This document shows positions 33,290 to 39,297 of a stretch of DNA of 39,297 bases, in pieces; position 1 is the stretch's first letter; each line of letters starts with the position of its first letter. A model generated the notes under the pieces. The model saw nothing but the letters and a program-made list of their open reading frames with translations, did no database searches and was not told the DNA's origin. A program made the position numbers and the translations under genes. The DNA lies in the NCBI GenBank assembly GCA_022447225.1, contig JAKVAZ010000021.1, forward strand, positions 1 through 39,297. Reading direction: 5' to 3'. Source of the stretch: Fuerstiella sp. (GTDB lineage Bacteria; Planctomycetota; Planctomycetia; Planctomycetales; Planctomycetaceae).

Positions 33290-34960
33290 ATGACTCGTTT
33301 ATGTTTCTCCACAATCCGAACCTCGATCCTTACATTCATTACTGTTTTCACTGCGACGTATGCGTCCGCCAGTGAAAATTTCAACATCCCGCTGTGGGAA
33401 CCAGGGAAGGTGCCACTGGGGCAGGGTAATGGCCCGCTGGACAACCCGCTGCTCACAGTATTCCCGGCGCCGGAGGGGCACAGGAACGGCTCATCGGTCA
33501 TCATCGCGCCCGGCGGTTCGAACATCATGCTGATGTACGGCTCGGAAGGAATCGAGATTGCCGAACGTTTCAATGAATGGGGCACGACGGCATTTGTACT
33601 GACGTACCGAATGTCTCCGACATACGACCATGAGGCAAGAACGCTCGACGGAACTCGAGCGATCCGTGTTGTGCGTTCGCGAGCCGCCGAATGGGACCTT
33701 GATCCGAAACGATTAATGTTTATTGGGTTTTCTGCGGGTTCCTCGATGGCCCGTTATGTCGCGGCTGCATCTGATGCAGGAAATCCGAATGCCCCCGACC
33801 CGGTCGATCGTTTGAGTTCCAGGCCTCATTCACTGGGAATGATCTACGGAACCGGCAGCACGACTCCTCAGGAAAATCTCGCTGAATTTCCAGCGACATA
33901 CCTGTTATCTGCTGCCGCAGATGGCGCGGCTAATAAATCCGCTGAGTTGTTTATCGATATCAATCATGCGGGCGGCGTAGCGGAACTGCACGTACTGCAA
34001 AAAGGTCGGCACGGATTCGGTGCGGCATTTTCCAGCCCTGAGTTCCGTCCCTGGATGGATTCACTCAAACATTTTCTCACCATGGGTGAATTCTTTGGGC
34101 CGCTGCCCGGACAAAAGGGATCCCCAAACCAGTCGCCACAGGATATCAGTCCCCGGGTAATCGATGATGGGTACGGGGAACTCGTCTACGTCCCTGAAGG
34201 ATCGTTTGAGATGGGTGATAATTTTGGCGACGGTGAGTCACGGGAACGGCCGGTCCATACCGTTTCCCTCGATGCGTACTACATCGGAAAACATGAAGTC
34301 ACTAATGCCCGGTGGCGACAGTTCCGCAACGATCCAGGATATGACAACCCGGCCTACTGGCCTGGCCACCGGGTGGTTCCAAAGGATCAGAATCCGTACT
34401 GGAGCCAGGAACGAAATCATGGGGGGGGCACCTCGAATTCTGACAACTATCCGGTGCAGGGAATGAACTGGGACGCATCCACCGCTTACTGCAGCTGGCT
34501 GAGTGCCCAAACCGGAAAGAGATATCGTCTGCCGACCGAGGCAGAATGGGAAAAGGCGGCGCGGGGAACAGATCAACGACGATTTCCCTGGGGCAATGCC
34601 ATCGATCATTCCTATGCAAATATTGATGATTCTCAGATCTATGATACCGGACAGCAGGTCGGTTATTACGACGGCAGTTTGCGAGGCAACCTCCAAACGA
34701 ACAACGGTAGTTCGGTCTACGGCGCCATGGACATGGCGGGTAATCTGATGGAATGGTGTTCAGACTGGTACAGTCGCGACTACTACCAGACTTCCCCTGT
34801 CCACAATCCGCAGGGACCGGCTACCGGCGGCTTCCGCGTGCTACGAGGAGGGTGTTTCTTTTTCGAAGGTCAGGATGCGCGAAGCTATGGTCGGTCCGGA
34901 GCCTGGCCGTCGGTTCAGGCCTTCCGTATGATTGGCTTCCGCGTGGTTCGGGAACCATAG
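33290..34960 (+). CDS. Secreted esterase-like alpha/beta hydrolase fused to an FGE-like domain
   Basis: 556 residues with a signal peptide (ILTFITVFTATYASASEN). Residues about 30-265 are a BD-FAE/xylan-esterase-like hydrolase: VIIAPGGSNIMLMYG oxyanion region, nucleophile in MFIGFSAGSSMARYV, catalytic His in LQKGRHGFGAAF. Residues about 295-556 are a formylglycine-generating-enzyme (FGE-sulfatase) fold: YVPEGSFEMGDNFGDGESRE, YYIGKHEVTNARWRQF, YPVQGMNWDASTAYCSWLSA, RYRLPTEAEWEKAARG, YGAMDMAGNLMEWCSDWY and FRVLRGGCFFF. The two active-site cysteines that real FGE carries after the RGGS turn are absent, so this domain probably binds substrate or surface. Likely acts outside the cytoplasm on a decorated polysaccharide. 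Confidence 0.88.
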   Translation: MTRLCFSTIRTSILTFITVFTATYASASENFNIPLWEPGKVPLGQGNGPLDNPLLTVFPAPEGHRNGSSVIIAPGGSNIMLMYGSEGIEIAERFNEWGTTAFVLTYRMSPTYDHEARTLDGTRAIRVVRSRAAEWDLDPKRLMFIGFSAGSSMARYVAAASDAGNPNAPDPVDRLSSRPHSLGMIYGTGSTTPQENLAEFPATYLLSAAADGAANKSAELFIDINHAGGVAELHVLQKGRHGFGAAFSSPEFRPWMDSLKHFLTMGEFFGPLPGQKGSPNQSPQDISPRVIDDGYGELVYVPEGSFEMGDNFGDGESRERPVHTVSLDAYYIGKHEVTNARWRQFRNDPGYDNPAYWPGHRVVPKDQNPYWSQERNHGGGTSNSDNYPVQGMNWDASTAYCSWLSAQTGKRYRLPTEAEWEKAARGTDQRRFPWGNAIDHSYANIDDSQIYDTGQQVGYYDGSLRGNLQTNNGSSVYGAMDMAGNLMEWCSDWYSRDYYQTSPVHNPQGPATGGFRVLRGGCFFFEGQDARSYGRSGAWPSVQAFRMIGFRVVREP

Positions 34961-34967
34961 TTCGGCC

Positions 34968-34992
34968 ACAGGAACTCGGACCGAGTTCCTGT
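34968..34992. terminator. Perfect 12-bp inverted repeat after the esterase-FGE gene
   Basis: ACAGGAACTCGG (34968-34979) and its exact reverse complement (34981-34992) flank a single A, starting 8 bases after the stop at 34960. The following TTCATT is only modestly T-rich. A strong hairpin at this spot most likely ends the transcript. Confidence 0.6.
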
Positions 34993-35163
34993 TCATTCCA
35001 ACGCGGGGACACCGGTTTCGCCAGATCTGAAGTTGTCGAAATTGTGTTTAGCCGGCTGGGTCGCAACATCCAACCCGGCAATTGTTGGTGATTGACCGAC
35101 ACCATCCCTATACTCAAGTATCAGATAGTTTCGAATCCTCCCGTAACGCTCAGGGAATTACTC

Positions 35164-36222
35164 ATGCCATCCTTTCGATTCTCCATATTGTTGTCCGTTT
35201 TGATCATATGCCCGTCCATCAGCAGGGCTCAGGATCAGATCGTACCCTCGAATGCCAAACTGGAAAAACTGTTCGAAGGTATCATGCTGACCGAAGGAGT
35301 CTGCGTGGCTCCGGACGGGATGGTGTACTTCAGTGACATCACGTTTTCACATCAGGCTGTGACCGAAATCGGAGAAATCCATGCCGGACACATCTGGAAA
35401 TTCAATCCAAAAACAGGGAAGACATCCATCTTTCGTTCACCGAGCGGGATGTCCAACGGAATCAAATTTAACGCCAACGGTGACATGCTTGTCTGCGAAG
35501 GGGCCGACTACGGCGGGCGACGTGTGATTCGCACAGATATGAAAACGGGCATGAGTTACATCATCGCAGCCATGTACGAAGGAAGAAAACTGAACTCACC
35601 CAACGACGTCACGGTCGATGAGAAAGGACGAATGTACTTTAGTGATCCGAGGTACCTCGGACACGAGACAATCGACCAGCCCGTGATGGGAGTTTATCGC
35701 ATTGATACCGATGGCTCGATTCACCGCATTATCACGGATGCCGGCAAACCCAACGGCGTCTGCGTGTCACCTGATCAAAAAAGTCTGTACGTGGTCAGCA
35801 ACGCCAACGGTGCAACTGGTTTTGAACGACTCGGCAAGGCCAGTGAAGAGGAAGGACCGGTCGCTGTTGCCACACCACTTCGAAAAGGCAATATGGCTCT
35901 AATGGCCTATGATCTTCACAAAGATGGAACCGCAACATTCCGCAAAACTCTGGTGGACTATTACCCGGAAGACGGACCTGACGGATTGGTTTGCGACGAA
36001 CACGGAAATCTTTATGTGGCAGTCCGAGCGTCGAACCGCCCCGGAATTACGGTGTACTCACCGGACGGAAAAGAGCTGGCATACATCAAAACCGAAGTTC
36101 CAACCAACGTCGGCTTTGGCCGCGGTAACGATGCGAATCTGCTGTACATCACGGCCGGCAGAAGCCTCTATCGAATTCGGCTGGCCGTTGCAGGGTATCA
36201 GTTGCCAGGAAACGCACGCTGA
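35164..36222 (+). CDS. Secreted SMP-30/gluconolactonase-like protein
   Basis: 352 residues from ATG 35164, which follows AGGGA at 7 bases. Signal peptide: FRFSILLSVLIICPSISRAQ. Six-bladed propeller of the SMP-30/gluconolactonase/LRE group, metal-dependent lactonases: EGVCVAPDGMVYFSDITFSH (Glu of site), GGRRVIRTDMKTG, KLNSPNDVTVDEKGRMYFSD (metal-binding Asn), GKPNGVCVSPDQKSLYVV and DGPDGLVCDEHGNLYVA (metal-binding Asp). A lactonase acting in the periplasm on a sugar lactone is the likely role. An in-frame upstream start at 35092 has no signal sequence at its N-terminus. It converges on the ThuA gene. Confidence 0.9.
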   Translation: MPSFRFSILLSVLIICPSISRAQDQIVPSNAKLEKLFEGIMLTEGVCVAPDGMVYFSDITFSHQAVTEIGEIHAGHIWKFNPKTGKTSIFRSPSGMSNGIKFNANGDMLVCEGADYGGRRVIRTDMKTGMSYIIAAMYEGRKLNSPNDVTVDEKGRMYFSDPRYLGHETIDQPVMGVYRIDTDGSIHRIITDAGKPNGVCVSPDQKSLYVVSNANGATGFERLGKASEEEGPVAVATPLRKGNMALMAYDLHKDGTATFRKTLVDYYPEDGPDGLVCDEHGNLYVAVRASNRPGITVYSPDGKELAYIKTEVPTNVGFGRGNDANLLYITAGRSLYRIRLAVAGYQLPGNAR

Positions 36223-36379
36223 TTACAAACAGAGACAGGATGGATATTTAATCACCGTATCCGGCCTGTTGATGTCAGGAATTGAAGAAGGTCAACGCAG
36301 TAGTGCACTCGAGTCACTGCTTCCGGTTCCGGCGGCGGTCTGACAGACAGGCGGTCACTTGATCGCAGGTCTGTACGGA

Positions 36380-37201
36380 TCATTTCTGTGGCTCGGGAGG
36401 CAGTTGCAGTTCCGCTTCACTGAGATCCACGGGAGCACCGCCCGCGGGAACTTCAACGTGAGCTGTCCAAAGAATGGCATTCACAATTGTACGACGGAAC
36501 GCTTCGATCTGAAAATTGCGGTAGAAATGTCCCAGGGTTGTTCCATAGGATCGACCGCTGCCGGGACGTTCACAGACCCAGCCGACAACCACGTCCTCTT
36601 CCTTCGTGGTAACTCTTAACAGGGGCGTTGCTGCTCTGATGACCGGCTTAAGATAAAATTCATCGTTGAGTTCGTACTCTTTCCATCCGCGGCAGACGGG
36701 ATGCTCCGGCACAAGCTGCGTCAGAATCGATGTATCGGTGCTGAGTCCGTAATTCGAGACCCAGCTGGCACCGAGATAATCCATCCATCGGTCACCGAGT
36801 CGGTCAAGATTTTTTTCATACACCGTTGACGCCCAGTGAATTGTTACCAGACCCACACCGTTGGTCATCATTTGATGCAGAGCCCCACTGCCTGGGCCGT
36901 CCAGCAGGAATTCTGCTCCGGGACTTGAATACAACACAATCGTTTTGACATCTTTCAGAACCTCAGGATCCTGGGGCCAGCCTTCTGAGACGACCGTTGT
37001 GATCCCGTCCGTTTTCCGCAGACACCTGGCCAGCATCTTCTGAGTGTGCATGTACATATGAGTGCCGAATCGATGGTCCGGCTCTTTCCCGATCAACAGG
37101 ATCTTCACGGACGAATCACCGGCCGCGCAAACATCGTTAACCATCAATATCAGCAGGCAGGAAATGACCGAAAAGAAAATACCGACGAATGTGTTTTTCA
37201 T
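36380..37201 (-). CDS. Secreted ThuA-like (trehalose utilisation/GATase-like) protein
   Basis: 273 residues from ATG 37201; GGAGGAAAC just upstream is a strong ribosome binding site, which rules out the longer frame to 37369. Signal peptide: FVGIFFSVISCLLILMVNDV. ThuA-like fold: VKILLIGKEPDHRFGTHMYM, then KTIVLYSSPGAEFLL, GVGLVTIHWASTVYEKN, WVSNYGLSTDTS and RSYGTTLGHFYRNFQIEAFR followed by AILWTAH. In this family the Cys of glutamine amidotransferases is not kept, and none is seen at the elbow. Often found with sugar oxidoreductases in planctomycetes; the reaction is unknown. It is 204 bases downstream of the propeller protein gene on the same strand. Confidence 0.87.
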   Translation of the reverse strand: MKNTFVGIFFSVISCLLILMVNDVCAAGDSSVKILLIGKEPDHRFGTHMYMHTQKMLARCLRKTDGITTVVSEGWPQDPEVLKDVKTIVLYSSPGAEFLLDGPGSGALHQMMTNGVGLVTIHWASTVYEKNLDRLGDRWMDYLGASWVSNYGLSTDTSILTQLVPEHPVCRGWKEYELNDEFYLKPVIRAATPLLRVTTKEEDVVVGWVCERPGSGRSYGTTLGHFYRNFQIEAFRRTIVNAILWTAHVEVPAGGAPVDLSEAELQLPPEPQK

Positions 37202-37405
37202 TTCAAGTTTCCTCCGAAGTGTTCGAAATGCTAATGCTGTAATCTTCATCTCAGGAATCGAAAACTGCCGACCCCCCGCCATCTGTAAAAACATGCGTCC
37301 GCGGTAACGCAGATGCCCGGTCCGGGACAGATGGCTTCGTGGACTCAAACGAATTCGTGGATCCGGCAACTCATCCTGACCGTTCGATCAGACGCTTCGA
37401 TGCAA

Positions 37406-38947
37406 TCACTCAGAGCCAAACCTGAAGGAGTAAAGATCAGCGTCTTTCATTACAAATCGCAGAACCACACTCCGACCAGCCAGCTCGCTGACATCAGAGC
37501 TGTCGCTCCAGTAAACCGTTCGGTCAACCGTATCACCGAAGATATCTGAACAGTCGTTCAGACCGAAGCCATCGATTGCCCCGCCATCAGCATTCTGAAT
37601 TTCAACACGGATACTTCCGGCCGCCGACGTGGCAAAATTGATGCTCAGTTGATTGCCGCTAAACTGCAGCGGTCGAGTCATCATTTCGCCACCTTTCCAT
37701 CCCGCATGGATGGATACGAAACCATCTAATCGCATGGTATATCGTCGCACGGCATTACTGTCACCCATCCATCCTCCTTCAGCAGCGTAAAAAGCAAGCT
37801 CATTCGGGGCGTCGGGTAGTGCAGATTTCGTTTCCACGACCTGCCAGGCAACAGAATTGTTTCCGTAGTTCCACGTACCGGTTCGCTCGGGCCCCGGTGG
37901 CAGAAACGCTTCATTCCAGCGATCAAAGTGAACTCCGTCACGACTTGCCATCAACAGTGTTTCCGTAATTGCCGTACCAAGTCGCATGTGTACGGCAGAT
38001 CGCTGTTCTCTATGTTTCGTGTCCGGGAGATCCCGCAGCGATGGCGACCAGCTGCGTTCCACATAGCGCATCGGAAACCCAATCAGAACATGTGGTGCCC
38101 GGGGGTAGGGCGCAATCTGATTCGTATAGAGTTGTTCAACCGGTGAATCTTCATATGTCAAATCCGCTTCATCACTCCAGGTGAGAAGATCGGATGAAGA
38201 CGCCGTGCGAATCGCACGAATGCGAAGCGGCTTGCCGTCAGTTTCGGTGGCAGTATCTTCAGTTAATATTCGGTAGTAGACTCGGTACTTTCCTGCGTTC
38301 GAATCCCAAAAAGCTACGTTTTGCGAATCAAAGGCTCCGTCAGTAATCACGGGAGCATTGTTCATGAATGACCAGCGGATTCCGTCAGGCGAGTGAAATA
38401 CAAACAAGCCGCGCGGTAATATTCCGGCCATCGCCTTAAATCGTGACTCAGACGGACAATTCGGATGTGAGTCGAGAAACGGTGAAAAATTATGCGTCCC
38501 GACTCCGGTCCAGATGATGTTATTCTGCTTCGAACCATCGTATTCACGGAGTCCGAGTATTGGTTTTTCCCAGTGGATGCCGTCCTGGCTTTGCGCAAAG
38601 CAGGAGACCTGCGTCCCCTTCTTTAAAATGCCGCCGGCCACACTGATTGCGGCACCACGATAATACATCCGATACAAATCGCGATCTCTTACGATACTGT
38701 GGTAACCACTGACACAGCCTTCCCAGGGCGCATCATTAACGATCGCAATGTCGTGAGGGACCGGATGATGTAACTTTCGTGTGACGCCTCTGAGCGACTG
38801 GATCATGTATTGGTCAATGAATAATTCGCGACGACTCCCGATATCGATCGAGTCCCCTGCACACGTCAAAGCGGGTAACAGGATAAGGCCAACAAAAGAC
38901 GAAACTCTCACGAGAGTATTCCTGCTCTGATTTGATCGCATACTCAT
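37406..38947 (-). CDS. Secreted beta-propeller glycosidase-like protein
   Basis: 513 residues from ATG 38947 (a second ATG at 38941 is equally possible; GAGTG precedes the first). Signal peptide: LVRVSSFVGLILLPALTCAG. The body repeats short blades with Asp and aromatic residues in the manner of GH32/43/130-like five-bladed propellers: SRRELFIDQYMIQSLRGVTR, YHSIVRDRDLYRMYYRGAA, QVSCFAQSQDGIHWEKPILG, VFHSPDGIRWSFMNNAPVIT, NVAFWDSNAGKYRVYYRILT and LLMASRDGVHFDRWNEAF. A jelly-roll-like end follows (INFATSAAGSIRVEIQNADG). This type is common in planctomycetes but uncharacterised. A role in exported polysaccharide breakdown is a reasonable guess. Confidence 0.75.
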   Translation of the reverse strand: MSMRSNQSRNTLVRVSSFVGLILLPALTCAGDSIDIGSRRELFIDQYMIQSLRGVTRKLHHPVPHDIAIVNDAPWEGCVSGYHSIVRDRDLYRMYYRGAAISVAGGILKKGTQVSCFAQSQDGIHWEKPILGLREYDGSKQNNIIWTGVGTHNFSPFLDSHPNCPSESRFKAMAGILPRGLFVFHSPDGIRWSFMNNAPVITDGAFDSQNVAFWDSNAGKYRVYYRILTEDTATETDGKPLRIRAIRTASSSDLLTWSDEADLTYEDSPVEQLYTNQIAPYPRAPHVLIGFPMRYVERSWSPSLRDLPDTKHREQRSAVHMRLGTAITETLLMASRDGVHFDRWNEAFLPPGPERTGTWNYGNNSVAWQVVETKSALPDAPNELAFYAAEGGWMGDSNAVRRYTMRLDGFVSIHAGWKGGEMMTRPLQFSGNQLSINFATSAAGSIRVEIQNADGGAIDGFGLNDCSDIFGDTVDRTVYWSDSSDVSELAGRSVVLRFVMKDADLYSFRFGSE

Positions 38948-39084
38948 ATCACTCAATTTATCATAACCGTGTTCAGAACGGCATGTTGGGTAAGGTCTCA
39001 CTATCCGCCCGGCTGCTGCCGTTTATCCGTAGTCAATTCAGCTGCCATCACCTGAATTTTAAGGTGTAATCGGACCGGACGCAT

Positions 39085-39297
39085 CTACAGGGAGGTCCAC
39101 TCGCGGAATCGGGGTTCGTCCACATTACGACCGCTGATGACAGCCACCACATCGCCGCTGCCTGTCAGTTTCACACGCCCCTGTAACAACGCAGCAACGG
39201 TGGTGACTCCCGATGGTTCGGTTCGCAGGCCGTGATTTTCGTACAGCCACTTCATTGCCCCCTGAATCTCCTGATCAGTGACCGTAACTGCATTTGT
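39085..39297 (-). CDS. C-terminal end of a threonine/serine dehydratase-like PLP enzyme (runs off the right edge)
   Basis: The last 70 codons of a minus-strand gene. Readable sequence: TDQEIQGAMKWLYENHGLRT, EPSGVTTVAALLQGRVKLTG and DVVAVISGRNVDEPRFREWT, ending at TAG 39087-39085. EPSG followed by VISGRN near the C-terminus is typical of catabolic threonine dehydratases and serine racemases (fold type II). The PLP lysine and most of the protein lie outside the window. The 137 bases between it and the propeller gene hold nothing visible. Confidence 0.82.
   Translation of the reverse strand, partial: TNAVTVTDQEIQGAMKWLYENHGLRTEPSGVTTVAALLQGRVKLTGSGDVVAVISGRNVDEPRFREWTSL

Noticed and set aside
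1-39297. tRNA, rRNA, CRISPR or insertion-sequence features
   Set aside because: Looked for by eye on both strands; no cloverleaf ends, regular repeat-spacer array, transposase or terminal repeats found.

Overview
The window looks like part of a bacterial chromosome, most probably a marine or aquatic planctomycete. The reasons are moderate G+C, bacterial methanofuran/tetrahydromethanopterin C1 genes, and many gene types common in that phylum: FGE-like fusions, SMP-30, ThuA and NHL proteins, SSS transporters beside Gfo/Idh/MocA oxidoreductases, and TlpA lipoproteins with two thioredoxin domains. I see no rRNA, tRNA, insertion sequence, CRISPR array or phage genes. Assignment to the phylum is inference from gene content.

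Layout. 1-6275 is housekeeping: the start of proS (minus), then a YhaM-like HD exonuclease, RNase R with a lysine-rich tail, an AAG-type DNA glycosylase (all plus), and a small membrane protein. 6315-13695 (minus) is a C1 block, in transcription order: OleA-like KAS III, ftr/fhcD, a broken cyclic-nucleotide-binding ORF, fwdD, a small unknown ORF, fwdB, fwdA, fwdC. 14053-16958 holds floA, a RidA protein and a threonine-synthase-like enzyme. 17301-27167 is catabolic: two SSS sodium:solute symporters with SDR, HpcH/HpaI aldolase, Gfo/Idh/MocA, RidA, DJ-1/PfpI, sugar isomerase and NHL proteins. 27773-39297 has a cupin, the double-thioredoxin lipoprotein, an amidohydrolase, a DHDPS-family enzyme, an esterase-FGE fusion, SMP-30, ThuA, a beta-propeller glycosidase-like protein, and the end of a PLP dehydratase.

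The main discovery is in the C1 block. The fwdB reading frame is intact over 445 codons except for one in-frame TGA at codon 116. That is exactly where FwdB proteins carry the Cys or selenocysteine that binds W/Mo. The TGA is followed by CAC GGT CCC (His-Gly-Pro), the same context as the Sec of E. coli FdhF, and by a stem-loop that fits the bacterial SECIS rule. A small ORF immediately upstream overlaps fwdB by ATGA when read through its own in-frame TGA. A perfect 7-bp hairpin with a GUU loop lies at SECIS distance from that TGA. Together with fwdD (molybdopterin-binding) and an intact 4Fe-4S motif in FwdB, the locus appears to encode a true selenocysteine-containing Mo/W formyl-methanofuran dehydrogenase in a bacterium, rather than the metal-free Fhc hydrolase of methylotrophs. 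FwdB/FwdD would interconvert CO2 and formate, FwdA/FwdC formate and formyl-methanofuran, and Ftr would pass the formyl group to tetrahydromethanopterin. No selABCD genes and no polyferredoxin partner are in the window, so both must be sought elsewhere in the genome.
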